Positions 20,757 to 33,257 of a stretch of 64,000 bases of DNA are shown in pieces. The stretch is taken from contig CM036188.1 of the NCBI GenBank assembly GCA_020631735.1, positions 17,278,214 through 17,342,213 of the forward strand, in the 5' to 3' direction. Below the pieces are notes generated by a model. That model was given only the letters and a program-made list of their open reading frames with translations. It had not been told where the DNA came from and made no database searches. Position numbers and translations under genes: made by a program. Position 1 is the first letter of the stretch. Every line of letters starts with the position of its first letter. Origin of the DNA: Saccharum officinarum (lineage: Eukaryota > Streptophyta > Magnoliopsida > Poales > Poaceae).

Positions 20757-22190
20757 CGTTATCACGCACGTTGTTCTTCCCTAAGAAGAAAGGCCGGAAA
20801 GTAGTTCGCCGGAGGAGTTAGCCGGCGTCGCTGTATGCAAGGAGGCGGCCTCCACTCCAATCGGAGATCAAGTCTTCGTTCTCCTCTCGCACGGCCGATG
20901 GCCTTCAACATCTGCAACACAGTGGCCGTCTTCCGCATTAACAGAAGACGAGAAGTGCAGAAGGGAGAAGGAGAACGGAGAAGTCACGCAGGCATCCGCC
21001 TTGCTCTATTGCGTTCGTTCAGCAACATCGAAAATGAAGCATGGAAACAATTTTTTTGGCTTTGTTGAACGCGTGCTAATTGGAAAAGAACATGAAAGGA
21101 TTGCAAGCCTCAATCCAAGAACGATATGTATTCTTTTTTTTTCCAATTCGAGATTCTTATCTCTAAGAAATCGAACGACGGACGAGTTCTGTGCCCCTCT
21201 GGCCTGCGGCGCTCGCGTGCCCTGCCATGCGGTGGCAGTGCCCGGTCGGCAGCAGAACCCGCATGCCCGGTCGGCTGTGGATCCCCGCACTCGGGCGCAG
21301 CGGCGACGGTGCCCGCGTGCCGTGGCTGCCTCCTGCGTCCGTGGCCAGGCGGCCTCCGCGCTTCGGTCCTGCGCGGCCAAGCGGCCTCCGCGCGTCAGCC
21401 CCGTGCGGCCTTGCACCCACGGCCGGCAGCCTCCGCGCCCCGTGGCCAGTTCCCTGCGGTCGGAGGCGTCTGCGCCTGCAGCGGCCGGCGCCACGCGCAC
21501 GCGCTCGCTGCAACGGCCCCCACGGCGGGGCAGACAGCGCCCTCCCATCGGCGGCGGCGGCTCTCCTGCTCGACGGCGACAGCACCCTCACGGCCGAGAA
21601 GCCGAACGATTTTTGGGAAACTGTCCGTCCATGCTGGCGTTGTAGGGATGGGAAAGATTGTGCCATTTTTGCACAGACCTTTCCTGTTTCTGTGAATTAC
21701 ATAATAATTCTTATCAATTATTAATGCCTTTTTGTCCTATGTTTTAGTCTTTAATTTTAAGGTAAATCACCACTGCAATATATTGCATTTATATTTGATA
21801 TAAATGCTTGATTTAGACCTCTGATTTAAATGGATTATGATGCCCATTATTTACTAGTGTAAATAGATTCTTTTAAGACCTAAGAATTTTTAGAAATTGC
21901 ATCATGATATTTTATATTGTGGGTGAATTTACTATGTTAATGTTTACATATGTTTTCTGTTTCTATGACCTTTCTGTTTGAGTCATGGACTCTGAAGGTA
22001 TTAGTATGGTAGAGTTTTTACTCCTATATATTGTTTGCTTTTAGAACAGAAATTTGTTCATGTCTAAACATACATAGTTTGTCGATTTTAGTCTTCGACA
22101 ATTATTTCTAATTGCAACAAAATCAATCATCCTAATTAATTGATAGTTAATTAAGATTGGAAGAATTTACGCTCATATGAGCCTAATCTG
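20757..22190 (+). other. E2 untranslated region with a GC-rich block
   Basis: From 21180 to 21620 the sequence is GC-rich with long overlapping open frames on both strands, none of recognisable family. The remainder is AT-rich. It lies between the copia LTR and gag and has no supported gene. It could be captured host sequence; I cannot tell. Confidence 0.45.
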
Positions 22191-22221
22191 GAAAAGAATC
22201 TATTTGTTGACCTTGTTAATT

Positions 22222-22990
22222 TGGCATAGTGTGTTTATTCATGTACTTTGTTGACCTTGTTAATTTGGCAATTTTTAAGACCTACGAATTTTTAGAAATT
22301 GCATCATGACATGAAGAATTTGCTAGTATGACTAACATAGGAAGTGGATTTTTCCTTTGATGACTACGTGATTTGCATAGTTATACCAGTAGCCAACTAT
22401 AGCACTATGTGCTTAGTAAGTTTCCTGTTTTAACAGTATCAATATAGCAGTGTGTTTATTCATGTACTTTGTTGACCTTGTTAATTTGGCAATTTTTCCA
22501 TAAATTGTATTTTAACAACGGTAGATCGTCTTAATTAAGCGTTTCTTAATTAATGATGGATTATGTAAAATTGTTATATTCATATCTTGGATACATTTGG
22601 GATCCTAACACAAGTATTGGAATCCTAGGCATTGGCTGCGCTTAATTCATCTTGAATTATTCGGCCCAGAGACCATGCTTATGGCAGTGAGTATTCACCC
22701 ATTACCGAGAGGTCTACATCATGTTTATTTAAACTTGATGACTACCTAAAATGTGTTGTCCCAAATAAGTGTTTTGAAAATATGAGAATGATACACCTTT
22801 ATGGTGACCACCATCATTCATTATTAAAGGTTATACACAGGTAGTAGAGTCTTAGGCATTGGCTGCAGTATATTCATACGAATATATCAACCCAGAGACC
22901 GTGGCTATAGCAACAATTTATTTGCCTACTACTGAGAGATCTACTCTATATTTCGGACATAGAGATTACCTACAATGTGTGTGTCAACAT
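22222..22990 (+). repeat. Diverged direct repeats in E2 upstream of gag
   Basis: A phrase of about 50 bases (GTGTGTTTATTCATGTACTT then GTTGACCTTGTTAATTTGGC) occurs at about 22229-22277 and 22449-22497. A longer unit with CTTAGGCATTGGCTGC, CCCAGAGACC and GAGAGGTCTAC/GAGAGATCTAC occurs at about 22622-22755 and 22850-22982, spaced roughly 228 bases. No coding function is seen. Confidence 0.7.
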
Positions 22991-23179
22991 TAATAATAGT
23001 TGTTGATGAGCTCTACACATCTTGTGATTATCTCTAACTGTTGGAAGGTTTAAAGTTTTGTTGACTACCTCCAACTATCAAAAAAAATGACAAGATATGA
23101 AATCCCCTAAATTTTGCATTGGATACAACATCACCATATTGATTTTTAATTTACCTTAGGTGTAAATTAATTAAATCAT

Positions 23180-24317
23180 TGGTTTGTCACATGTTATGGA
23201 TACTGACTTCAGAGGAGTTTAATGAACTCGCTCTAGATGGCATCACTATCCCACATGGACAATGGACATTAACATTTGTTTTGTCCTATGGACTAATAGA
23301 ACAATTTAATGAACCTCAATTAGAGGTTGTTTGTTATAGATCAAAGGAAATTGCGCCTTACTGTAGTTAAGGTACTACGTCCATAAAGATCATCGATAAG
23401 ATTATCTTGTGAAAAAATGCACATAATTGGTGTCATACTCTTTAGGAGTATTATGAACAATAAAGAAAACTCATATAGCTTGAGGCTAATCATGAGTGGA
23501 TCATGTCTGTAGTTTTTCAAACTATTAAAGACTATGATCATATTGTTCAAACAGTTTGCTTCCACTAGTAAAAGCAAAAGGCCTAATGTGCAATATGAGT
23601 GATGGCAATGTGAACCCAAGAACGACAAAGAGTAATGTCATATATGTGGTGTGTTTAGCATAGCGCTAAACAATGTCATACTCTTAAATTTATAGTTGAT
23701 CTATATCAACATTCTATAAGGGATGAAACAGGAGCTACAGAAATAAGATATGAAGGGTGCTTCAATCATAAAATCTGAAGCCACATAGGAGATTGGTTGT
23801 TTATGCTAGACCTTATGGGATCACTTAACAACACTTCTCATTTTCTCGTAAAGAGAACATCGCGTAGATGGACAACATGATCATCAAATATGCTTCGAAT
23901 GATTTTTTGAGATTTGGGATAATCTCATCGTCCATTGATAATATGTGATAATGTCCATCGAAGATGTTGTAATATTTGTGTTGTCAACGCATAACTATTG
24001 TGGGTATCATATTGATGTATTTGATACTCAATAATATTTATGGATTTCTATATATTAGATAAGAATCTCATTAAACTCTTGTCATATATAGATTGTACGG
24101 AAATCATTCCAATGTGGAATGATATGTGCCTAGTGGGCATTTGTACCGCAAACTATATAACTAGGGAAGCAAAATGCTCCCGATTCTAATGACAAAAAGA
24201 GTGAATATTTTGGCCATCGTTGATACGATGCAACAATTGTTTGGCCGATTTTACCACTATCATTCTTCCTTAGATACTGAGTTAGCAATTGAGGATATTT
24301 AATTATGTCCCAATTCA
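23180..24317 (+). pseudogene. gag: E2 copia gag and start of pol, decayed
   Basis: About 23212-23310 reads EEFNELALDGITIPHGQWTL, the conserved start of the copia gag (UBN2-type) domain, followed by FNEPQLE. A zinc-knuckle remnant reads CHICG near 23640. Stops and frame changes occur throughout, so no product is expected. The sequence is cut at 24322 by the solo LTR E3, with its target ACTCG, and continues at 43346. Confidence 0.65.
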
Positions 24318-25081
24318 ACTCGTGTCACACCCCAAAATTTCTGATTTTGGGTTGTGCAGATAAAACACTAAATAAAATAAAAGGTTTTAATATTGGGATA
24401 AAATTTACCAAGTTTAGTTTGAGCTAGCGCAAATTTAGTTATAGAAAAAATGTGAATTTTCAAAGTTTTTTAATTTTGACTGGCGTTTGGATGATGTGAT
24501 GTTTGTTTGTTGCTTGACTTGGTGCTATGAGTGAGTAAAATTTTCAAAATGTGTTTAGTAAGTCGTTTATCTGTCTCTGGCTTGTCTCTGTTTTTTCCTA
24601 AAATATAATAATCAAATTTTTGCTTTCTCGATCCTAATATTTTCGTTTGGAGTTTCCCAAGATCCTTTTCTTCCACTGAAAATCACTCATTTGTGTTCAG
24701 CGTCCATCAACATATCTCTACAAACTTCTCGTGAAATTTTCTGACTTTTTCTGGATTTTTTTCTATACAAGAAATTAATTCAGAAATAATTTAATTATAA
24801 TCCTAAACTATCTGATCTCGAAATCCTTTGGCTCTTTCTCAAATCGATCTCCTGCTAATACTGGATTCCTCGCACCTTTTGCTTTGACGTGATGACATAA
24901 TCTGAAGAAGCAAGCAACTAGACCATATCCTTCATTCTTATAGCAGATAGACGTCAGCCTGATGCTTTGGTTCTGTTGCTACCAAAGAGGAACCGAACTA
25001 TATTTCCTCCTAAACTACACGCCGCACGCGTAGGGACTCCTGGACTCAATATCCATCTTTGTCGTTTACCGTGTGCATGTC

Positions 25082-25089
25082 TATAAATA
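25082..25089 (+). promoter_or_regulatory. TATA box of solo LTR E3
   Basis: TATAAATA in a CTATAAATAGCAGACTCAGCC context, followed about 40 bases downstream by a moderately GC-rich leader. It is the likely U3/R promoter of the LTR. Activity is unknown. Confidence 0.6.
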
Positions 25090-26965
25090 GCAGACTCAGC
25101 CCATCGTATCATTTTCCAAACCTATGGAAACAAACCAATCCATCATGATGCACGCCGCCGCCGCCGCTCTTTTCCTCATCATCGGCCTCCACACGATCTT
25201 GCCGAAACCATCGAAGTTAAGAGGAAAAGCCATCTCCGAGAGAGCTTCGCCGAGCTGCCATGGAGCCATCTGTACGACTGCACGTTGTTGTTGCCTCCTC
25301 ATCGGTGGAGCTCGTTGTTGCCCACGGGCGTATGGAGTCCGGCTTTCCGCCAAAGATGTGGCGGTCACCATGGTTCTATCTGCAGCAGCTACCTCTCCTG
25401 CCGCCGTCCGTGTTTCATCTAGAGCCGTCATCAATCTCCCAGATGGACATGTGGACGGTGAGAAATCCAGCATACAGCTCCTTCGTCTCTCCTCTACATG
25501 ATCTGCACAGCTCACTAGGTCGTGCAATCCTGCAGGTTCTATTCCATACTTAAGCTAGGTTGGACAACATGCAAGCGTGTTGCTCTGGCCTTGTCCGAAG
25601 GTCCATGCATCTCCAACAAAACCAGGCACGTGACGCGATCGAGTTCAGGATCTGTACGTGCGCCCTTTAAGTCGAGTTGCCTGCACTGCAATCCTACAAA
25701 TCTTTGTCGTCGCCTAGTACATGTGCCTTCGATCCGTTTCCAGATAGCAAGCTAACATGGTCAGTGTCTCTATGTCTGTAGCTTTTTCTTTTGCGATTGA
25801 GCTTATACTGACGTAGCAACCACATTTTCTATTATCAAATATCTCTGAATTTAACAATTTAAATGGTAATATAATTAATATGCATGCACCTAATTTTATA
25901 ATTAACAGCAACATAAGCATAATACTCCGATGTTTTATACATATAAATATTAATATGCTTAATTGCTATCACCGTGCTTTTGAATTATAAATTGCTTAGC
26001 TTTTACCCGCATCATAAGCAGTTCGAGTAGGTGTTTCACCTGTCCTTTTATTTGGCAAAGTTAGTGTTTAATTTGCTTAAATATATAACAATATTTATAA
26101 TAAGTAAAATATGACTAGATCTAACATGGCTTTTAAATTAAATTAAGATTTGTCTAACCTGAATTAAACTTCTCTATGATTTTGTTTAACTAAAATAAAT
26201 CAAGCTTGTAGTTATTTCTTTTATAATATAAAACTCCCGGTAGTCGTTACTTTTTAACGATAGTCCGTTATCGACGTTTCTTGTAATCTCATGACCGTAA
26301 AACTAGCTCTCTTTTAGTTTGTTGTTGTCTCGTATGGTGTATTGCTCTTAGTTGTCTCTATTTGTTTGCTTGCATGTTCGTTGGTGTGCTACGATCTGCG
26401 ATAGAAGAGCTGTCCGTAAGCGCTAGAGACCGAAAGAACAGAAGATCAAAGGTTCTATGCAGGGCCGGCCTTGAGTTTTTAGGGGCCCGGGGCGAAACCA
26501 AAATTTAGGGGGCCTTTATATACACATGACTTAGACACTTATATGTATAAAATAGTTAATGATAAATGCTTAGCTAAGCGAAATTCAAAGAAACAATTCA
26601 TATATATTAAAATACCTTCAAATTTTTTTCAGGCGTTTCTCGATGTGAAGTCATTATAATGATGGTATACTCTGGTTTCTTGACACAACCATATCACCAT
26701 ATTGTTTGGATCTCTTAAAGCGCTTGAATTACTCTTAAAAAAACTTACGTATAAATCTCTCTGTGTGATTGTATTAATTCATCTACTCAGACTCACTTTT
26801 TTATTTTCTCTGTTTGACTAGAATTTGTATAAAATATTAAAAAAGAAATAAAAGAAGCAGGTTAAGCTTTTACTGTACATGTGCATGCATAATCATGTGC
26901 TCTTTGAAGAGGCAAGAAGATAGTGAAGGAAGCTAGCAAATTACGGTAAAGTAAATTTTGGTTTA

Positions 26966-27185
26966 TGTCACATCCGGTTTTGCAAAGAACAAAACTAGGC
27001 TCGTCATATGTGTGCCCAGGAAGTCCACACATACAACAACAGAATAAAAATATCAAAACAATGTTTATATAAAGCGGGAAACCTAATATATTAACACTTA
27101 CAACTATCAGAGTGTCGCGGAACGGTCACTAATCTTTTCTTCAGGCTCCAACGTCACAGGGACGGCTGACTGGGGGCTCCGTATG
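26966..27185 (-). repeat. E5 3' LTR, outer piece
   Basis: Matches 39805-40024 of the other LTR (TGTCACA(T/C)CCGGTTTTGC to CTCCGTATG). The break at GTATG is the E6 insertion site; the uninterrupted sequence GGGGGCTCCGTATGCCAAGC is preserved at 40011-40030. Confidence 0.92.
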
Positions 27186-29894
27186 TGTCACACCCATTTA
27201 ATGACCAAATAGAGTGCATACCCTTATGTGTGCCTAGAGATCAATCACAAATAAGTTAACAAATTATAAATGATGTATCATCACAAATGTTATTACATCA
27301 CGATTAATAACACATAGTCTTTACAATAATATAGCGGAAGTAAAATATAAAAACTCTCGTGGTAGCTCCAATCACAGGCACATTGACTGGTTGACAGTAA
27401 GTCTAGTAATCTTCCGGGAAGTAGAAGTAGTCACTACTTGCACCATCTGTTACCCATCCGGGATTTTTATCCAAGTAAGAAAAATAAACAAGTGTAAGTA
27501 CATCTCGTACTCAACAAGTGTAACATGGGGTTCATGAGGCTCAAAGGCATAACATAGGTTTATCAGCATGTAGCTTTTATATAGCATTAATTCAGTATAT
27601 CAATGATATCAAAGTGTCTCAATATAATTAATAAACATATGATCCATGTGAAATGATTAATGAATAGCAAAAACATATTCATTATTAATGATCCACTATT
27701 CCATAAGGGTCCAAGGCCACTCGTGACCGTGAGCACGGCTGTTATAACAGTTTTACACTCTGCAGAGGTTGTACACTTTCACTGTGAGTCGTGATTTACC
27801 CTTTCGCCCGAGGTAGCTAATCTCTTGACCCACTTCCAAGGAAGGTCGGCAGGGTTCACTATAAAGTCTTTCAAAGGTTCGTCTAACAAGTTAGGGCCAC
27901 TAGGTTTCCAAAGTCAGTCTGTGTGATTCACCACGCTGGGATCCACAGTCTGCTCTACCCTATTTGCGCCACAAGGGTAACCTCTAATAAGCTAGAAAAG
28001 GTCCTTCTATATGACTAAAGCCAGAGCTATTTTAGCCCTCACAGTTGTACTATAAATCCCGGATTTTCGCTTATAGATGAGTCCTTATGGAGAGTAACAA
28101 GAGCACCAAAGTAACCACATGCTCTAGTACCCTTAAGCAGTAATAAAATCATCTTTTAATGTTTATTGCATATTCCATTAGTCAAATTACATGATCATAG
28201 TTCATGTTGAGCACTAGCAATACTAATCCATGCAGTATAATAGGTATCAAGGAATAAGATCAACTCTAAGTCATCCTTAACAAGGAATATATGCATAATG
28301 ATATTATTTGCTTAATATGAATAGGACAACAAGGATAATCCCATGCTATACTTGCCTTGCTCAAACTAGTCCTGGTGATCTTGTTCGTAGTAAAACTCCT
28401 GATCTCCAACGAATTGCTCACCGTCTATACTCGATCAACAACAGCAACAACATACATCCAGAATAATCATGCATAGACAAACAAGACTATAATTAGAACA
28501 GTACACCAACAGTAATAAAATAAGATAAAAAGTTTTTAAAACGAATCTACAACTCGCTAGGATCACACAGACGCAAAGACCACGAAAAACGGAGCTAAAA
28601 CGACAAAGTTATGAATTTACGAAGATTTCCTATAGAAAAATAAATACTTTAATAAAAACTCGAAAATAAATTAATCCAAACCTACTGTACAGTTCTATGG
28701 TCACGTAGAGCTCACAAATATGAATCTAACGCAACTTGAATGGATCAAATCGGAGTTAAAACGGAGATTCTACGACTAAAACAAGTTGAGTGGCAAAACT
28801 GTAAATATCAGAAAACATATTTTTCATTTACCGAAACGAAATACGTTTTCAACCGATCAAAGCGTACTCTGAGCTTTACGTTTTAGGACTGCGGGTTCGA
28901 TATACTAAAAACTCAGGGTCTCTTTTACAAAATTACGAACGAACCGGTATTTTCTAATTACAACCGTTGGATTCAAAATCAACGATCCAGATTGGATCAG
29001 GGAGAGAGAAGAGACGCCGGCGGTGCTCCGGCCGGATTTGGTCCCGACGGTGACCTCCTGTGGCGGCGCCATGGCCGGAGTAGCCTAACTCGCTCTACGG
29101 TGCACGAAATCACGAAGCAAAGGTACCGGCAGGTAGATAACTTCAACACGACCTTACCTAGAGCAAAATCGAGGCCGAGAACGAAGCGAGGAAGACGTGC
29201 GGCTTGAGATGGCGGACGGTGAAGCTCGTGCTCGCGGTGACCTAGCTCCCGAGCACCAAAGCGGCTACAAAAAGACGAGATGAGGGCGGAGAGGTGCGGG
29301 GGTCTCGTTTTATAGCTCGTAGGCATCACGAAAAATGGAAAGGGAAGGATACGGAGGGGGATTCGGATCTCCCATATCCGATGGAGAGAGGAAGGCGGCG
29401 GCGTCTATTTTTGGAAAGTGCCGGAGGAAGGAGATGGAAAGGGACATGTGTCGCTGACCGGTGGGACCGGCTCGTCAGCGGCTCGGGTGCGGAGGAAGGC
29501 AGTGCGCGTGCGAAGTTGGGCTTGCGGCCGCGACTTGGGCTCGGCCCAGAAACCAGAGGCGGGCGCGGGGAAAGGCGGGCCACGCGCGGGGAGGGCAGGC
29601 CGAGCACTAGGCTGCGGGAGAATGCGGCCCGAAGAAGAAAATTCCTTTCTCTTTTTCTTTTTTCAAATTTTTCAAAGCCAATTTTCAAAGGATTTTCAAA
29701 TCCAAATTGAATTTGATTTAAACCACTCATTACAAAATCCCAAATGCAGCAGCATGAATGCTCAATCATATTTCTACCCTTATATTTGATTTTAAATTTA
29801 TGAAAATTATTATTATCCTAAGATTGCATGCTCATAAAAAAATATAAAAATCATATTTCTCCTGTTTTTGTATCCAAAATTTTAGGGTGTTACA
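27186..29894 (-). repeat. E6 3' LTR
   Basis: On the plus strand it runs TGTCACACCCATTTAATG to TTAGGGTGTTACA. It holds the shared core block (about 27707-28130), a GC-rich segment (about 28990-29640) and a minus-strand TATA box. Short frames in the GC-rich part are not considered genes. Confidence 0.95.
29308..29314 (-). promoter_or_regulatory. TATA box in E6 3' LTR
   Basis: The minus strand reads GAGCTATAAAACGAGACC, the counterpart of the box at 36429. Transcription from here would read outward into E5 LTR sequence. Confidence 0.6.
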
Positions 29895-29910
29895 ATTCTA
29901 CCCCCCTTAA
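29895..29910 (-). promoter_or_regulatory. E6 polypurine tract
   Basis: The minus strand reads TTAAGGGGGGTAGAAT directly before the 3' LTR. Confidence 0.9.
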
Positions 29911-29941
29911 GATGAATCTCGTCCCGAGATTCGAGTGATGC

Positions 29942-32566
29942 TTACTCGAACAGTTGCGGGTAAGTTTTCCTCAAATCCTCTTCTCTTTCCCAAGTGGTCT
30001 CACCCTCTGTGTACCGATTCCACTGAACTTTACACATCTTAATAGTTCGACTTCTCGTAACTTTTTCAGCAGTCTCTAGAATTTTTACTGGAAACTCTTC
30101 ATATGTGAGGTCCTCTCTAACAGTAAGCTCTTCTAACGGAATCTGTTCCTCTGGTACTCACAAACACTTCTTAAGTTGGGATACATGAAACACATCATGT
30201 ACACCTGCCAAACTTTCGGGTAATTCCAATTGATACGCCACTTCACCACGTCTCTCTATAATCTTGAAAGGTCCAATATACCTTGGTGCCAATTTCCCTT
30301 TTATGTTGAACCTTTTCACACTCCTCATTGGCGATACTTTCAAATATACATAATCCCCTACTTCAAAGATTAACTCTCTTCTCCGAGTATCAGCGTAACT
30401 CTTCTGTCTGGACTGAGCTATTTTTAGATTATCCCTAATCATTCTTACTTTCTTTTCAGCATCCTTGAGTACATCAGGCCCAAACACTTGACTTTCCCAT
30501 GTCTGATTCCAGAACAACGGGGTTCTACACTTTCGTCCATACAGAGCCTCAAATGGTGACATCTGAAGACTCTTCTGATAACTATTGTTATAGGAGAATT
30601 CTGCATAAGGCAAACTCTTATCCCAACTAGTACCATATTATAAAGCACAAGCTCTCAACATATCCTCCAATATTTGATTAATTCTCTCCATCTGTCCATC
30701 TGTCTATGGATGGTAAGCTATACTAAAGTTCAGCTTGGTTCCTAGTGATTCATGTATCTTTTGCCAATAATGAGATGTAAACTGGGTACCTCGATCAGAC
30801 ACAATTTTCTTAGGCACTCCATGCAGACTCACTATTCTTTCCATATACAATTCTGCCAACCTTGCACTACTATATGTAGTCCTAACTGGCAGGAAATAAG
30901 CAACCTTTGTTAGACGATCTACTATTACACAAATTGAATCATACCCTCTCTGAGTACGTGGCAATCCAACTATAAAATCCATACCAACTTCTTCCCATTT
31001 CCATTCGTGTATCTGCATAGGTTGTAACAATCCTGCAGGTCTCTGATGTTTAGCTTTCACCCTTTGACATGTGTCACACAAAGCAACATACTCAGCAACA
31101 TCTCTTTTCAAACCATACCACCAATATTTCTCTCTCAGATCCAGATACATCTTAGTACTCCCTGGATGTATGGAATAAGCTGACTCATGAGCTTCACTCA
31201 AAATTGCCTCTCTGATAGTCTTATCCTCTGGCACACACAACCTTTTTCCAAACCATAACGTACCATTATCATCCTTATGGAATCCTGGTGATTTGCCCTT
31301 CACTATATTCTCCGCTATCTCTCTCAATTTTGTATCTTTCATCTCACTCTTGCGTATCTCTTGCTCCAGAGTAGATTCTAGTACCAATTCTACTGCATTG
31401 ATGGTAAACCCTAAGTTTAGATACTCACATTCAGCACACAACTCTCTTGACAAAGGCATTACTTGTATTTCATTAGCGTAGCTTTTCCTACTAAGAGCAT
31501 CAGCAACGACGTTAGCCTTTCCTGGGTGATAATGCACCTCTAGGTCATAATCCTTTATCAACTCCAGCCATCTACGCTGTCTCAAGTTCAGATCTGATTG
31601 AGTGAAGATATACTTCAGACTCTTGTGATTAGTGTATATATCACTCTTATGTCCAATCAAATAGTGTCTCCATATCTTTAATGCATGAACCACTGCAGCT
31701 AATTCCAAGTCATGAGTAGGATAATTTAATTCATGCTTTCTCAACTGTCTCGATGCATATGACACAACTCTACCTTCTTGCATAAGAACACATCCTAAAC
31801 CCAAATGAGATGCATCACAGTAAATAGAGAACTGTTTACTCAGATCTGGCAAAACTAATACTGGTGCAGTGGTCAATCTTTTCTTTAATTCCTCAAAATT
31901 AGCCTGACACTTCTCAGACCACACAAACTTGGCATTCTTCTCCAATAGTGCAGTCATTGGCTTCGCAAGCTTACAAAATCCCTCTATAAATCTTCTGTAA
32001 TAGCCTGCTAATCCCAAGAAACTACGGATCTCACTTGCACTGGTTGGTGGCTTCCAGTCCAATACGTCTTTCACTTTGCTAGGATCTACTGATATTCCTC
32101 CATTTGAGACAACATGACCAAGAAAGGAAACTTCCTTCAACCAAAACTCACATTTACTCCGCTTGGCATATAACTGGTGTTCTCTGAGCTTTTGCAAAAC
32201 TAGCCTCAAATGTTCAGCATGTTCCTCCTTAGTCTTGGAGAATACTAGAATATCATTAATGAATACCACTACAAACTTGTCCAGATATTCCATGAATATC
32301 TTATTCATCAAATACATAAAGTATGCAGGAGCATTAGTCAGACCAAAAGACATCACTGTATACTCATACAACCCATACCGTGTGGTAAAAGCTGTCTTTG
32401 GTACATCACTAGCACGAATCTTCAACTGATGATTATGTTGGTTATGCACCAATTGTTGAATGAGTTGTGTCTGCACTGCCAGAAGTTGCTCAATAGTTGG
32501 TGGCGGTGGTGGTGGTGGATTCGGGGGAACACCTCCACGACCCCTGCCTCTTCCTCTTCCGGCCAT
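29942..32566 (-). pseudogene. pol: E6 gag-pol fusion with internal deletion (RT, RNase H, INT, chromodomain)
   Basis: ATG 32566 gives [12 protein letters not shown] and a proline run, the gag N-terminus. After about 50 residues (VHNQHNHQ) it passes in frame into the middle of RT ([13 protein letters not shown]); the rest of gag, the zinc knuckle, the protease and the first RT part are gone. The RT catalytic box is FINDIL instead of FIDDIL (about 32252-32266). The RNase H motif is TNHKSLKY instead of TDHKSLKY (about 31624). Integrase MDFIVGLP and SDRGTQF are present near 30970 and 30795. In-frame stops are TAG at 30704, TAA near 30640 and TGA near 30156; the same frame continues to a chromodomain (TYEEFPVKIL, TTWEREEDL, about 29945-30110) and the normal stop at 29942. 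The product is inactive. Confidence 0.92.
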
Positions 32567-33257
32567 CTGCCATCCATAAGAATGCAAACTTTGAGATTTC
32601 CATGTTAACAACCACTTATAAGATAAAGAATGATATCTGAAAGTTTTCTGGGCGAATACCAATGTGATCAGTTCAGTAAATCAATCATATCTCGAACTAC
32701 AGAAGTCCAATAGAGGCGTTCTTTATATGGTTGGAAAGATTATGAAGTTCCCCACAACTTCTATTTAGACCATAAGACCAGATTCTGTCGTTAAGTTAAT
32801 GAAAATTAAGGCGCAACAGAAACTGTTCCAGATTCCAGACTGTGCAGAAACTTTAACTTGTAACAGTTATATCTCTCGAACCAGATCAGATAAAAAGGTG
32901 ATTCTAGTGGAATTTGAAAGGTGCTTAAGCCTAGTTTCTCTCATAAAAATTTCACAAATGTTACACGAACCGTTTTTGAACCATATCAGAAATATTGTAG
33001 ACTGCTCCAGAAAACAGCAAGGACAGAAACGAGACAATACCAAACCCAACTATTATTCCCTTGACTAATAGACTTTTATTCTTAGAAATGGAACTTGTAG
33101 ACATGCCTACAAGCACCAGCACTCATAACAAAAATCCAACTCACACATAAGAATAATGATAAAGCAACTATCACACCAAAGTTCAAACCACACGACAGAC
33201 TCGAAGATCAACTGATGTTACTAAGAACGTTCTTATTACATAAAGGACTCCTATTTT
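32567..33257 (-). other. E6 spacer between ORF0 and gag
   Basis: No gene. A similar spacer lies in E7 (about 51093-51950), judged from shared phrases such as GGTTGGAAAG/CGTTGGAAAG near element-sense starts. It ends GATGGCAG before the gag ATG on the minus strand. Confidence 0.55.

Noticed and set aside
20515..20821. ORFs of alternating Ile and Tyr
   Set aside because: Translation of an AT microsatellite.
22222..22990. CRISPR-like repeats
   Set aside because: Two diverged copies of each unit, irregular spacing and a eukaryotic context; simple direct repeats.
25124..25501. A small secreted protein gene (start METNQSIMMHAAAAALFLIIGL)
   Set aside because: It lies inside the solo LTR, downstream of its TATA box, in a GC-rich leader with open frames on several frames and both strands; no family is recognisable.
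28992..29769. Long Arg/Pro/Gly-rich ORFs on both strands (also 36073-36890, 49146-49726, 55961-56519, 14344-15262)
   Set aside because: All lie in the GC-rich part of LTRs, overlap on both strands and vary freely between LTR copies; chance frames.
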